Assembly: GCF_014931715.1 (NCBI RefSeq)
Contig: NZ_CP063164.1
Span: 806,001-870,000, forward strand
Length of the DNA: 64,000 nucleotides
From: Sulfurovum indicum
Lineage (GTDB): Bacteria > Campylobacterota > Campylobacteria > Campylobacterales > Sulfurovaceae
Direction: 5' to 3'
In this document: positions 1 through 9,377 of the stretch, piece after piece
How positions within the stretch are numbered: the first letter of the stretch is position 1
Layout of the letters: each line of letters begins with the position of its first letter
Program-made: the position numbers and the translations under genes
The notes under the pieces: model-generated
Databases searched by the model: none
Told to the model about the DNA's origin: nothing
The model's input: only the letters and a program-made list of their open reading frames with translations

Positions 1-678
1 GGACTGCTTGAAGACGGATATGTGCTTAAAGTAGCAGAGCAGAATGAAACATTCTATCAGAATGCGCTTGAGGATGGTTTCAAGGAGAGTGTTCTGATAG
101 ATATGAGTAAAGATGAGGAGCTTGTTGCGCTCGATCCGGAAAGTTACGATAAACTGGTCTGTGTGATGGATGATGAACACTATAATGTCTTTATTACACT
201 CTCTTTGACCTCGCTGTTCCCCGACCTCTATATCGTGGCGATCTCCGACTCCATCCATACGACCGGCAAACTCAAGCTGGCCGGTGCAAAAAAGGTGATC
301 GATCTTTATGAAGTGAGTGCCAACCGTATCCATAATATTCTTAAACGTCCCATCACCACACAGCTGATGAAAGATTTTATTATGAGCAAAGAGGGGATCA
401 GTTTCATGGAGATGGAGATCCCGGAAGGGTCATTCCTTAACGGCAGGAAACTTGAAGAGGTGAATTTCTCCTCTTATGATGTTTTGCTGGTAGGTATGGT
501 CGATATGGAACTTGGCAGAGGCTTTGAATTTGTCACAGCAGGACATGAACACCAGCTTGACAGCGGTGATATCATCGTCTGTATGGGAGAGATGGAGAAG
601 CTGCGTATCTTTAAGAAGATCATAGGAAGGAAAGAACCTGATAGAGGTGATCAAGATAAAAAGGAGCATACGTCATGA
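1..678 (+). CDS. TrkA/RCK-domain potassium channel or transport regulator (5' end cut)
   Basis: The reading frame is open from the first base, so the N-terminus lies outside the window; a GTG at 22 is probably internal. The visible 225 residues match the second half of a Rossmann-type TrkA-N domain followed by a TrkA-C domain (the stretch around MEMEIPEGSFLNGRKLEEVN and the final DSGDIIVCMGE strand). Such RCK modules bind NAD(H) or other ligands and gate K+ channels or Trk/Ktr transporters. A pore segment, if present, would be upstream of the window, so whether this is a Kch-type channel or a soluble regulator cannot be told. The stop overlaps the gpsA start (ATGA), so the two are probably cotranscribed. 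Confidence 0.8.
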   Translation, partial: GLLEDGYVLKVAEQNETFYQNALEDGFKESVLIDMSKDEELVALDPESYDKLVCVMDDEHYNVFITLSLTSLFPDLYIVAISDSIHTTGKLKLAGAKKVIDLYEVSANRIHNILKRPITTQLMKDFIMSKEGISFMEMEIPEGSFLNGRKLEEVNFSSYDVLLVGMVDMELGRGFEFVTAGHEHQLDSGDIIVCMGEMEKLRIFKKIIGRKEPDRGDQDKKEHTS

Positions 679-1562
679 AGATGGCAGTTATTGGGGCAGG
701 CAAGTGGGGACAGGCATTGTATCATGCCTTTTCGCAGAAGAATGATGTAGTAATACACTCCAGAACACCCAGAGAGATCGAAAATTTTGTCTCTCTGGAT
801 GAGGCGCTTTCAAGAGAGTATCAGGTCATGGCGATCCCTGCACAGTTCGTCAGAAGCTGGCTTGAGAAGTATTTTGAGGATAGAGGACAGAAGATACTGG
901 TCGCAGCCAAAGGGATAGAGACCGCTACAGGAGCATTTCTCAATGATATCTACGGGGAGTTCGTTCCCCAGCAGAGACTTGCCTATATCTCCGGACCCTC
1001 TTTCGCTGCGGAAGTGGTTCAGTCTCTGCCTACTGCATTGATGATTAGTTCTGTTAACCTGGAACTGGCACGGACTTTTTCCGATGCACTCCCTAACTAT
1101 ATCAAAGGGTATATAAGTGATGATATCATAGGTGCAGAGGTTTCGGGTGCATACAAGAATGTCATTGCGATCGCCAGTGGTGTCTGTGACGGCTTGGGGC
1201 TGGGCAACAATGCCAGGGCTGCACTTATCTCGCGCGGTCTGGTGGAGATGACACGCTTTGGAGAGGCATTCGGTGCGCACAGCGAAACGTTTCTCTCTCT
1301 GGGCGGTGCCGGCGATCTTTTCCTGACGGCAAGCTCAACTCTCTCCCGTAACTACCGTGTAGGACTCGGTCTTGCAAAAGGGAAGAAGATGGATGAGATC
1401 CTCAAAGAGCTGGGCGAAGTGGCAGAAGGAGTGGGGACCTCAAAAGCCCTGCAGAAGATCGCAGAGAAAAAAGGTATCTACCTCCCTATTGCCTCAGAGG
1501 TCTATGCGATGATCGAAAAGGGGAAAGACCCCCGGCAGAGCGTCAGAGATCTTCTGGGATAA
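675..1562 (+). CDS. gpsA: NAD(P)-dependent glycerol-3-phosphate dehydrogenase
   Basis: A 295-residue protein with the N-terminal nucleotide-binding motif GAGKWG (residues 7-12), the family strings AAKGIE and SGPSFAAEV, and the catalytic-lysine segment GAYKNVIAIASG near residue 161. The enzyme reduces dihydroxyacetone phosphate to sn-glycerol-3-phosphate in the cytosol, the first step of phospholipid synthesis. It is slightly shorter than the typical 330 residues, as is common in this phylum. The ATG overlaps the stop of the preceding TrkA-like gene by four bases, which suggests translational coupling. Identity is secure from the motifs. Confidence 0.95.
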   Translation: MKMAVIGAGKWGQALYHAFSQKNDVVIHSRTPREIENFVSLDEALSREYQVMAIPAQFVRSWLEKYFEDRGQKILVAAKGIETATGAFLNDIYGEFVPQQRLAYISGPSFAAEVVQSLPTALMISSVNLELARTFSDALPNYIKGYISDDIIGAEVSGAYKNVIAIASGVCDGLGLGNNARAALISRGLVEMTRFGEAFGAHSETFLSLGGAGDLFLTASSTLSRNYRVGLGLAKGKKMDEILKELGEVAEGVGTSKALQKIAEKKGIYLPIASEVYAMIEKGKDPRQSVRDLLG

Positions 1563-1600
1563 CTTTTTACGCTACAATAGGTGTTTTAAGAGAAAGGCTA

Positions 1601-3400
1601 ATGGTTTTGAAACACTTGTTTTTACTTCTGCTTCTTTGTACTCTCCTTTTGGCTGACGGGAACGTCACGGAGGGAGAGGGTGTGGAGACGAACAGTTCCC
1701 GGAAGAGTGTACTCTCTGTCAAAAAGATATCTATCAAAGGGGTCAAGGCATTCGAACTCTCTGATCTCTATGAGGCATTGAGCATCGAGTACCCCGGTTT
1801 CTTTCAATTCTGGAAAGAGAAGAAAGCGACGATACGCCAGAGGCTTGTTCCGACACTTCCTTTGGCCCTGCGCAGTTTTTATGATTCGGAAGGGTACTAT
1901 GATGCACGGTTCGAGATAAAAGAGAGTGCTTCAGTCGTGAATGTAAAGATAGAAGAGGGGAAGCCTGTCAGGGTCAGAGATATCAACATCAGCAGCGATT
2001 TTGATATCTCCGGTCTGGTAACATTTGAAAAAGGGGAAAGATTCCGCAGCAAAAAATTCATCACCCTTAAAAGCCGGATCACAGAGGCGCTGCTCAAAGA
2101 GGGATACTGCAGTTATGACCTTGACAGTAAAGCCTTTGTCGACCTTGAAGAGCACAGGGTCGATATACGTTTTTTACTGAATAAAGGCGGTCTCTGTACC
2201 TTCGGTGATGTGACGGTCAAAGGGCTGAAGCGTATCGATGAAAAGATCGTCAGCAGCCGGGTGAGTGCCAAGAAAGGATCACGCTTCAGTACAAAAGCGG
2301 TACAGAGCAGTTACGCAGCGATCTACGGGCTTCACTCATTTGATTCGGTACTGATCAGTATCGATAGAAAGTTCTATAATGTCGTACCTGTGGATATTAC
2401 GGTACAGGAGATGAGCAAACCGTATCATGTTGAAGCAGGTGCCGGGTACGATACCTATGTCGGTTCACGGGTTCACGGTACTTTTGTCAAACACAACTTT
2501 TTTGGAAATGCGCAACAGTTGGGCATCAGGGGTTCCTGGTCTGCACTGGAACAGCTGGGGATCGTCGATTTTTACAAACCGCTCCTGCTCGATCTTGATG
2601 GTTTCGGTATCGATCTGGGTATAAGTACAGGATATTCAAATCTGGAGTTTGAAGGTTTTCGTGAGAGAAAAAGCTTTATGAAAGCCTTTCTGAAACATGA
2701 GAGTGATAAGCTCACACTGAGCGGCGGCCTCTCATATGAAGCGATAGATATCTCGGAAGTGAATAATGGAGTGAGGCGTTTGCCGGATGATGCATACGAT
2801 ACCTTCCTTCTTCTCTATCCCTATTTCAGCATTGTCTATGATGCAAGAGATTCCAGGCTCAATCCCAGAGAGGGGTATTATCTCTCTGCCTATACGGAGT
2901 ACGGGATCCCGGCTGATGCTGATTCAAGTCTTTATCTGAAGACACTCTTTGAGGCACGCGGTGTCTACAGCGTATCGGACCTGACCATGGCAGCGGTCGG
3001 AAAGATCGGTTCGATCGATATGCAGGAGGAGTCCCCCCACGGTATCCCTGAGTCGAAAAAGTTCTTTGGCGGCGGGGCCTACTCCAACCGTGCCTACGGA
3101 TATCGTGAGCTGGGGGTGATCGTTTCACCCACAGAGTATCTTGTCAGTGGTGCAATGAGTATGGTGAACCTCTCTTTTGAAATGGACTATCCTCTCTGGG
3201 GCGATCTCTCTGCAGCACTCTTCACGGACAATACGATGCTGACAGCAGGGAGTTATGATTTTTCCGGAGAGATCATCACTTCTGCAGGGGTGGGTATACG
3301 CTATATGACACCGGTGGGTCCTTTCAAGCTTGATATCGGTTTCAATGTGGACGATCCCTCTTTCTACGGTGTCTCATTTCAGGTAGGACAGTCATTTTGA
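1601..3400 (+). CDS. tamA: TamA-like outer-membrane assembly protein (Omp85 family)
   Basis: 599 residues with an N-terminal signal peptide (leucine-rich segment, residues 3-17), POTRA-like repeats to about residue 260 (for example VSVKKISIKGVKAF and FGDVTVKGLKRIDEKIV style strands), and a C-terminal beta-barrel domain with the Omp85 RDSRLNPREGY motif and FFGGGAYSNRAYGYRELG segment. The protein ends with a phenylalanine, as outer-membrane barrels usually do. TamA works in the outer membrane with TamB in envelope protein and lipid assembly. The next gene is tamB, whose TTG start overlaps this stop, which supports TamA rather than BamA. The start ATG follows an AGAGAAAGG ribosome-binding site. 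Confidence 0.88.
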   Translation: MVLKHLFLLLLLCTLLLADGNVTEGEGVETNSSRKSVLSVKKISIKGVKAFELSDLYEALSIEYPGFFQFWKEKKATIRQRLVPTLPLALRSFYDSEGYYDARFEIKESASVVNVKIEEGKPVRVRDINISSDFDISGLVTFEKGERFRSKKFITLKSRITEALLKEGYCSYDLDSKAFVDLEEHRVDIRFLLNKGGLCTFGDVTVKGLKRIDEKIVSSRVSAKKGSRFSTKAVQSSYAAIYGLHSFDSVLISIDRKFYNVVPVDITVQEMSKPYHVEAGAGYDTYVGSRVHGTFVKHNFFGNAQQLGIRGSWSALEQLGIVDFYKPLLLDLDGFGIDLGISTGYSNLEFEGFRERKSFMKAFLKHESDKLTLSGGLSYEAIDISEVNNGVRRLPDDAYDTFLLLYPYFSIVYDARDSRLNPREGYYLSAYTEYGIPADADSSLYLKTLFEARGVYSVSDLTMAAVGKIGSIDMQEESPHGIPESKKFFGGGAYSNRAYGYRELGVIVSPTEYLVSGAMSMVNLSFEMDYPLWGDLSAALFTDNTMLTAGSYDFSGEIITSAGVGIRYMTPVGPFKLDIGFNVDDPSFYGVSFQVGQSF

Positions 3401-6400
3401 AGAAGTTTTTTTACGGATCACTACTTCTCTTCGTTATCCTGATAACGGCTGTAGTGGTCGCCGGAAACTCTTCATCTGTTATCAAAAAAGCAGCAGACAC
3501 CTTTGCTCCCGGGTATCATATCACTTATGAAGATATCTCCGGGAATATTTTTACCGGTGTAAGGATAAAGGGGATTAAGTATGCCGACAGACCTCTTGTC
3601 AGGGAGATCCGGTTTTTATGGAACCCTTCAGGTATTCTCTATAAGCGTCTTTCCATCAATGAGGTCAGCGCTGAAGAGGTTGATATCGATACACTCAGGG
3701 CGCTGGTCGCATCGTTTCGTAAAAACGGGGAGCAAGCTAGTGCTTCGCCGTTTCCGTTTGCAGTGACAGCAGGCAGGGTACATGTCACGCTAAATCCTTT
3801 TGTCGAACAGGGGATCAGGATAGAAAAAACGCTTCTGGATGCTGAAGATCTTCTCTACTCTGCCGATAAAGTGGAGGCAGGTGATCTGAAACTGCAGCTG
3901 GATACCAATGTAACAAAACTGAAACTGCATGCAGGTTTGAAAGAGGGAAAGGTAACACTCAAGAGATTGACTCTCGATGAGACAGATCCGGAGATACTGC
4001 AGAAGATGTTTCTGTTGCAGGAGGGCAGAACGGCAGCCAAAGCTCCTTCCGAAACTCGACTGAAAACAACAAGGGAACACTCCAACCCTCTGATCCCGAA
4101 AGAAGCAGATGTACACTATTTCAGCGCAGCACTGAAGCCCGGAAGATATTCTGCCGCAACGATAGAGAATCTTAAAATAACGGTTGAGGGCCTGAGTGCG
4201 GATATTGTAAAGCTCCTGAAAAAGAGAGAAGGTGCATTCAGCATCGATCGTTATGCGCTTGAGCTTAAAAGTGATGCAGGCAGGATCGATATAGAGGGGA
4301 GCCTGAAAAGTGATACAGCTACCCTGAACAGGGTCAATATGAGCAGGCTCGATACCCTGGTACTGAAGGCGCTGTTCCTGCCAAAGAGCAATGAAAGCAG
4401 TACAGACAGCAAGCCGGAAGCTGCAGTCGAAGAAGAGAGAGCAAAAGAGGGTAACAGAACGAAACCGCAGAAGATGAACCCTTTTATTCCTAAAAAAATC
4501 CTGCTCAAGTCCCTGCATGCCGATATCATGCCGGTCACCTTCGAGCCTGTGCATATTTTGGCATTTGCACTGGATGCCGGGAAAGTGAAGTTTGATGTGG
4601 AGAACCTTCTTGTGGAAGAAGGGATGATAAACCTCAAAGGAAAGACGAATCTTACCAGCTTTACGGAAAGCGGTAAAATAGAGAACAATCATATAGAAGG
4701 GCACCTGGTACTCACCCCCAACCAGCGCCTTTTTGATCTTTACAAAATACCGTTGCGAAAAAAGGCTGTAGGAAACATAGATATCGATTTCGCTGCCTCG
4801 AAAGAGAAGGTCACGGTAAACCTGAAGGCCAAAGCAAAAAATATTATGCTCGCAAAAGGTGATGCCAACCAGAGCAGAGAATTCAATATCGATATTGATT
4901 CATTAAAGAGCCGTGCAGTCTATCGGTTCAAAGAGCGGAGACTCAATGCCGATACACAGATGAGGATCTCCACACCGTATATCAAGGATATCCTGGTTAC
5001 AAACCGGTTTGTGATGGATGAAAAGATCAGTTACGAAGGAGAAGTGAAGGCGGGAGAGTTCGCCGGTCTGGACAGCAGACTGCTAAAAGAGGTCGCCAAC
5101 CTGCATATTGACTACAGTGGAGATCTGCAGACTCTCAAGGCCCATATAGATACAGAAGGGCTGAAAGGCAGTTTCAATGTAGAAGACTTTAGAAAGAAAG
5201 GTCTCTTCCGTCTGGAGACAAAAGATGCCATTGCTCTCGGGGAACTGGTCTCGCTTCCTGCCGAGCTTAATGCCACCAGGGTCAATGCTGTGATTGATAT
5301 ACCACTTAATTTTGCCAGACTGATACCTCTCTCAGGTAAAGTGAATATCATTTCCAATGTTGCCAATATCGATGCCGATGTGCACTATGACAAGATCATT
5401 ACACTCAAAGCGACAGCAACTCTGCCGAAAAAGTCGCTGCTGAGAGATCTTGATGAAAATATCCGTTGGGATGCAGTAAGTCCACTAGTCTCCTCTGTAA
5501 AAATAGGGAAGCGTGATGTGACTGCAACACTTAAGTCGGACAAACTTTCTGCCGAAGTGCAGGTGAAAACGCATAAGAAAACGGTAGAGGGGAGAATGGA
5601 ACTTGCCGGCCTCAGGACCACTCTGAATGGGAAGATCGGTGGGGATATGCTCATTCAAAGCGAGGTCAATTCGTTCAAAACCCTGTTGGAAACAGCCAGT
5701 CAGTTCTATACGGTCACAGATATGCCAAACGTAGAGGGAAAACTGAGTCTCTCCTTGTCTGTCAGGAAAACAATGGAAGCGCTACTGGAGATTAACGCAC
5801 CTCAAGTGCTCTACCGTTCAGACAGAAAAACTGAACACAGAATCGATGATGTGAAGGTGGTCCTGAGAAAAAAAGGTCCGAAGATCGAATTAAGCTCTTA
5901 CCGGTTTACCTACAATACAATGAAGTTCTTTGCCAAGAAACCTTCTGTCGTCAGCTTTGACAAAGAGATGATCACGATCGCACAGCTGTGGTTGAACGAT
6001 CAGCTGAAAGTGACTGGAGAACTCAATGGCAAAACGATGCAGGGCAAAGTTTTGGCAGAGGCGGAGAAGTTCCGTTTTTCGCATGAGATGATCGATCTTG
6101 ACAGCAGGATCAGTATTGAGAGCAGGCTGGACGGGAATCTAACCGACATCAGGGGAAAGATAACACTCCTTGGAGGGGATATCCATTATGATCTGGCTGC
6201 CAGGTCCTACCCGAGTGACAGTGATATAGTGATAGTACAGGAGATGAAGAAAAAAGAGCCGAATCCTTTGATGGACAACCTGACTCTTCAGCTGCAGATC
6301 GATACACAAAAACCGTTGGTCTACAGGGAAGGGCCGGTTGATGTAAAAGCCAGTGCGGATCTTGTTGTACACAAATCGGTCATGTCCGATCCGCTTGTTA

Positions 6401-6975
6401 TCGGTTCGATAGACTTGGTTGATGGCGGAAGCTACCTTTTTCAGGGCAAAAAATTCATTCTCGAACAGAGCCATATCTATCTGACAGGCGATCCTTCAAA
6501 ACCGATACTTGATATTACCGTCAAATACCAGTCTCTGCGCCATCTGATCAGAGTACATATAACGGGGACGCCAGCAATACCGAATATACTTTTCTCTTCT
6601 GTACCAAGCCTGAGCAAGGAGCAGATCCTCTCTCTTCTTCTTTTTGATTCCGAAGAGGCTGCTGCTGCGAATAATGCCGGTGACATGATGAAGATGATGG
6701 GGGGAGCCATGGCAAAGTCGGCACTGAATGATCTCGGGGTCAAGCTTGACCACCTGGTGATTGGGGAAGGAAACAGTGTGGAAGTGGGAAAAAAACTGAA
6801 TGACAGGACAACAGTGATCTATATTAACGGGGAGATACCGAAGATAGAGGTGAAGTATAAATACAGCCCAAGTATAGATGTAGTAGTGGGAGCAAGCGAA
6901 AAATCCGAGTCACTGGATGTGGTCTACAAAAAAGACTTCAATACAGATAGTGATATTGTCATCCAGGGAAGATAG
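3397..6975 (+). CDS. tamB: TamB-like translocation/assembly protein (DUF490/AsmA-like)
   Basis: 1192 residues with one N-terminal membrane anchor (residues 5-23) followed by a very long beta-rich repetitive periplasmic region and a C-terminal DUF490 domain (segment GSIDLVDGGSYLFQGKKF and the later VEVGKKLNDRTTVIYINGE). TamB spans the periplasm as a hydrophobic beta-taco groove and acts with TamA, probably also in phospholipid transport to the outer membrane. The start is a TTG at 3397 overlapping the tamA stop (TTGA), which indicates coupling. Length agrees with TamB of other proteobacteria (about 1200 residues). An internal charged stretch near residues 325-365 (rich in E, K, S) looks like a linker. 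Confidence 0.88.
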   Translation: MKKFFYGSLLLFVILITAVVVAGNSSSVIKKAADTFAPGYHITYEDISGNIFTGVRIKGIKYADRPLVREIRFLWNPSGILYKRLSINEVSAEEVDIDTLRALVASFRKNGEQASASPFPFAVTAGRVHVTLNPFVEQGIRIEKTLLDAEDLLYSADKVEAGDLKLQLDTNVTKLKLHAGLKEGKVTLKRLTLDETDPEILQKMFLLQEGRTAAKAPSETRLKTTREHSNPLIPKEADVHYFSAALKPGRYSAATIENLKITVEGLSADIVKLLKKREGAFSIDRYALELKSDAGRIDIEGSLKSDTATLNRVNMSRLDTLVLKALFLPKSNESSTDSKPEAAVEEERAKEGNRTKPQKMNPFIPKKILLKSLHADIMPVTFEPVHILAFALDAGKVKFDVENLLVEEGMINLKGKTNLTSFTESGKIENNHIEGHLVLTPNQRLFDLYKIPLRKKAVGNIDIDFAASKEKVTVNLKAKAKNIMLAKGDANQSREFNIDIDSLKSRAVYRFKERRLNADTQMRISTPYIKDILVTNRFVMDEKISYEGEVKAGEFAGLDSRLLKEVANLHIDYSGDLQTLKAHIDTEGLKGSFNVEDFRKKGLFRLETKDAIALGELVSLPAELNATRVNAVIDIPLNFARLIPLSGKVNIISNVANIDADVHYDKIITLKATATLPKKSLLRDLDENIRWDAVSPLVSSVKIGKRDVTATLKSDKLSAEVQVKTHKKTVEGRMELAGLRTTLNGKIGGDMLIQSEVNSFKTLLETASQFYTVTDMPNVEGKLSLSLSVRKTMEALLEINAPQVLYRSDRKTEHRIDDVKVVLRKKGPKIELSSYRFTYNTMKFFAKKPSVVSFDKEMITIAQLWLNDQLKVTGELNGKTMQGKVLAEAEKFRFSHEMIDLDSRISIESRLDGNLTDIRGKITLLGGDIHYDLAARSYPSDSDIVIVQEMKKKEPNPLMDNLTLQLQIDTQKPLVYREGPVDVKASADLVVHKSVMSDPLVIGSIDLVDGGSYLFQGKKFILEQSHIYLTGDPSKPILDITVKYQSLRHLIRVHITGTPAIPNILFSSVPSLSKEQILSLLLFDSEEAAAANNAGDMMKMMGGAMAKSALNDLGVKLDHLVIGEGNSVEVGKKLNDRTTVIYINGEIPKIEVKYKYSPSIDVVVGASEKSESLDVVYKKDFNTDSDIVIQGR

Positions 6976-7047
6976 AAGAGTGTAGAGGGTTTCATCTCAA
7001 TATTTATAATTATATGATAGTATTACCTTACTATATAAAAAGGAAAT

Positions 7048-7548
7048 ATGGGAACTGATATGATCATTAGTGAGGAAAAGAACACGAACAGAGATTTAGA
7101 GATCATCTTTGAAGCAAAAGAGTTCTGTATCTATGCCGCAGTATTCGATGCAATGTATGCTGTTGTCGAGACTATGCTCTACAAGATGAAAAAAAATGAA
7201 CAGAAGCCTTTTCTTGTCATTTTGGTAAGTGCGCAGGCCGATAATCTTGAACATATACTGCTGGAGCAGAAACGTCCGTCAGATATCCTGGTAAAGATCG
7301 ATATGCTGGATGATCACTATGCACTGATCTGTCAGGATACCAAAGTTGACGGAGGATTCCATTTCTCTGAGCGTCTGATGCGCTACCTGAAAACGAGTTT
7401 TGCAAATGATATCTATTTTGCAGTTATGGATATACGGTCAGCACACTATACATCCAAAGAGATCATCTTTGAGATGCTGGAACTTTTCTGTAATGCAAAA
7501 GCTCAGGAGAAGAGCGGAGAAGTGGTATTGCGCTCCCTGAAACGCTGA
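7048..7548 (+). CDS. Uncharacterised protein, degenerate GGDEF-like fold, paralogue 1
   Basis: 166 residues, no signal peptide or membrane segment. It is clearly paralogous to the gene at 8786-9268: both carry ILxKxD, then a YAxICQDTKxDGG motif (residues 91-110 here), then an F-x-ER-M-x-x-L helix. The layout resembles the central part of GGDEF nucleotide cyclases (strand-hairpin-strand followed by an AERL-type helix), but the GG(D/E)EF loop is absent, so cyclase activity is unlikely. This structural reading is inference. The gene has a good AAGGAAAT ribosome-binding site and a TATAAT-like element around 7005. It converges on nspC. I do not recognise a named family. Confidence 0.75.
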   Translation: MGTDMIISEEKNTNRDLEIIFEAKEFCIYAAVFDAMYAVVETMLYKMKKNEQKPFLVILVSAQADNLEHILLEQKRPSDILVKIDMLDDHYALICQDTKVDGGFHFSERLMRYLKTSFANDIYFAVMDIRSAHYTSKEIIFEMLELFCNAKAQEKSGEVVLRSLKR

Positions 7549-7561
7549 AAGAGAGTCAATA

Positions 7562-8701
7562 TCAGGAGAGTCTGTTCTTGAAATCCTCATAACCGAATTC
7601 TCTGAGGACCTCTATATGTCCACTCTTTCTCTCTATGGCAATGCTTGGCAGTTTGATACCGTTGAAAGTGGTCGCTTTGACCATCGTGTAGTGCATCTGA
7701 TCCTCAAAAATAATCCTGTCGCCAATCTGCAGCGGCGTATCAAAGCTGTAGTCCCCCATGATATCTCCGGCCAGGCAGGTATTGCCTCCCAGACGGTAAG
7801 TATGGGCTTTCTCTCCTGCCTCTCCCGCACCTCTGACCTCTGCACGGTAGGGCATGATGATGGTATCAGGCATATGGGCTTCGGCTGAAGTATCAAGGAT
7901 AGCGATATCGATACCGTTATGGACGATATCCAGTACTGTTGCAATGAGCGGTCCGGTTTCCCAGCCGATCGCTTCCCCGGGTTCGAGGTAGACCTCTACT
8001 CGGTACTTGGCTTTGAAACCGTTAATAAGGTCGATGAGCTTTTCCACATTGTAGTCTTTGCGTGTAATATGATGTCCGCCTCCGAAGTTGATCCATTTCA
8101 TCTGAGGGATATACTCTCCGAATTTCTCTTCAAAATTCTGAAGTACAGCTTCAAGTGCACTGCTGTCCTGTTCACAGAGTGCATGGAAATGTAGGCCGTC
8201 AAGTTTGTCAAGGAGAGTTTCATCAAAGTTTTCCAGTGTTGTACCCAGTCTGGAGTAAAGACCGCAGGGATTGTATATCTCTTTGGGAGAGGCGGAGTAT
8301 TCTGGATTGACCCTGAGTCCCAGTGAGAGTTCCGGGTTGGTTCTTTTTGCCAAAGCGGCAAAACGTTTGAACTGTGCAGGTGAATTAAAGACCATATGGT
8401 GGGAAAGCGAAGCGATCTCTTCTATCTCCTCCTCTTTGTAGGCAGGTGCATAGGTATGCACCTCTTTGCCGAACTCCTCTGCCGCCAGTTTTGCTTCATG
8501 CAGACCGCTGGCACAGCAGCCGTCAAGGAAGGGCTGCAGGATATCGAAACTTTTCCAAAGGGCATAGCCTTTGAGTGCGAGCAGTACCCTGGCACCGCTT
8601 TTTTTCTTAATTCTTTCAATGATTTTCAGGTTGTCAACGAGCTTTGACTCTTCAAGCAGCCAGCAAGGTGATGGCAGGATTTCAAGATTTTTTTTATGCA
8701 T
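7562..8701 (-). CDS. nspC: Carboxynorspermidine/carboxyspermidine decarboxylase
   Basis: 379 residues of the fold-III PLP decarboxylase family. The PLP lysine is K44 in LLALKGYALW; the conserved INFGGGHHI (phosphate binding), EPGEAIG and NTCLAGD strings are present in order. The enzyme removes CO2 from carboxynorspermidine or carboxyspermidine to make (nor)spermidine in the cytosol, the route used by Campylobacterota and Vibrio in place of S-adenosylmethionine decarboxylase. The partner dehydrogenase is not in the window. The gene is flanked on both sides by the two paralogous small proteins. The start ATG lies only five bases after an extended -10 element, and no Shine-Dalgarno is visible, so the message may be leaderless. 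Confidence 0.93.
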   Translation of the reverse strand: MHKKNLEILPSPCWLLEESKLVDNLKIIERIKKKSGARVLLALKGYALWKSFDILQPFLDGCCASGLHEAKLAAEEFGKEVHTYAPAYKEEEIEEIASLSHHMVFNSPAQFKRFAALAKRTNPELSLGLRVNPEYSASPKEIYNPCGLYSRLGTTLENFDETLLDKLDGLHFHALCEQDSSALEAVLQNFEEKFGEYIPQMKWINFGGGHHITRKDYNVEKLIDLINGFKAKYRVEVYLEPGEAIGWETGPLIATVLDIVHNGIDIAILDTSAEAHMPDTIIMPYRAEVRGAGEAGEKAHTYRLGGNTCLAGDIMGDYSFDTPLQIGDRIIFEDQMHYTMVKATTFNGIKLPSIAIERKSGHIEVLREFGYEDFKNRLS

Positions 8702-8706
8702 AGCGA

Positions 8707-8712
8707 ATTATA
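8707..8712 (-). promoter_or_regulatory. Extended -10 element directly upstream of nspC
   Basis: On the minus strand the sequence reads TGTTATAAT, then TCGCT, then the nspC ATG. This is a perfect TATAAT with the TG of an extended -10. Transcription started by it would begin at or within a base or two of the start codon, leaving no room for a ribosome-binding site. Confidence 0.45.
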
Positions 8713-8748
8713 ACAGCCAAAGCTAAAGGGAACCTCTAAATATTTTGC

Positions 8749-8754
8749 TATAAT
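8749..8754 (+). promoter_or_regulatory. -10 element of the second GGDEF-like paralogue
   Basis: A perfect TATAAT lies 31 bases before the ATG of the gene at 8786. No convincing -35 hexamer is seen. The leader contains GGGAGAT as the ribosome-binding site. It is arranged back to back with the nspC -10 element in an 84-base divergent intergenic region. Confidence 0.45.
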
Positions 8755-8785
8755 TATCCAATATACTTTTAAAGAATGGGAGATA

Positions 8786-9268
8786 ATGATGATCGTACGG
8801 GAAAATGAAATGTACGGAAAAGATGTCAGATTCACAGGAAATGATATTTCTCTGGCAGCAACAATGCTGGATAAACTCTCTACAACCATTGAAATCATCT
8901 ACTACCTGATGAACCGCAGAGAGGAGCGTTCGTTTGTTGTCATGCTGATCTCTTCAGACGAGTTTGATGTGGGAAAGATCGTTAAAGAGCAGAAACGTAA
9001 TACCGATATTCTTTTCAAACTGGATGAAGAGAGGTCCATTTATGCGATCATCTGTCAGGATACCAAGATAGACGGGGGATATCGTTTTGCAGAAAGGGTT
9101 ATGCATCATCTCAGAGAGAATGAAGTGAAAGAGCCATACTGTGTGGAGCTGGAAATACGCAATACGACCTACGATATTAAATATATTATTTTCAAACTGA
9201 TCGAGATCTATATTGAGACAAAAGAGAATAAACGGAGCAATGAGATCGTCTTTAAGTCACTTCACTGA
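8786..9268 (+). CDS. Uncharacterised protein, degenerate GGDEF-like fold, paralogue 2
   Basis: 160 residues, soluble, paralogous along its full length to the product at 7048-7548. Shared landmarks are the FVVMLIS/FLVILVS strand, EQKRxxDIL, YAIICQDTKIDGGYRFAERVM (residues 88-108, here quoted in two halves: YAIICQDTKIDGG and YRFAERVM), and the C-terminal NEIVFKSL versus GEVVLRSL. The ATG at 8786 is followed by a second ATG (MMIVREN), either of which could be used after GGGAGATA. It is transcribed divergently from nspC. As in the other copy, the catalytic GGDEF signature is missing. No function can be given; a sensory or scaffold role linked to polyamines would be speculation. Confidence 0.75.
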   Translation: MMIVRENEMYGKDVRFTGNDISLAATMLDKLSTTIEIIYYLMNRREERSFVVMLISSDEFDVGKIVKEQKRNTDILFKLDEERSIYAIICQDTKIDGGYRFAERVMHHLRENEVKEPYCVELEIRNTTYDIKYIIFKLIEIYIETKENKRSNEIVFKSLH

Positions 9269-9320
9269 CCAAAGTTGGCATTTGTCCGGAATAATTAGAA
9301 TATCTTAAGACGTTTTTAGG

Positions 9321-9354
9321 TAAAATCGCGTCCAAATATACCCACAGTCGTGGG
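9321..9354 (+). promoter_or_regulatory. rpmH leader: putative -10 and small hairpin
   Basis: TAAAAT at 9321-9326 may be the -10 element. Downstream, CCCAC-AGTC-GTGGG (9341-9354) forms a perfect five-base-pair hairpin ahead of the AAGGA ribosome-binding site. The -35 element is not clear, so the promoter assignment is tentative. Confidence 0.3.
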
Positions 9355-9377
9355 AAAACAGATGAAGGATCTTTAAG

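Noticed and set aside
3790-4704. 304-residue minus-strand frame inside tamB
   Set aside because: Antisense shadow of the clear tamB coding frame, rich in cysteine and histidine by chance.
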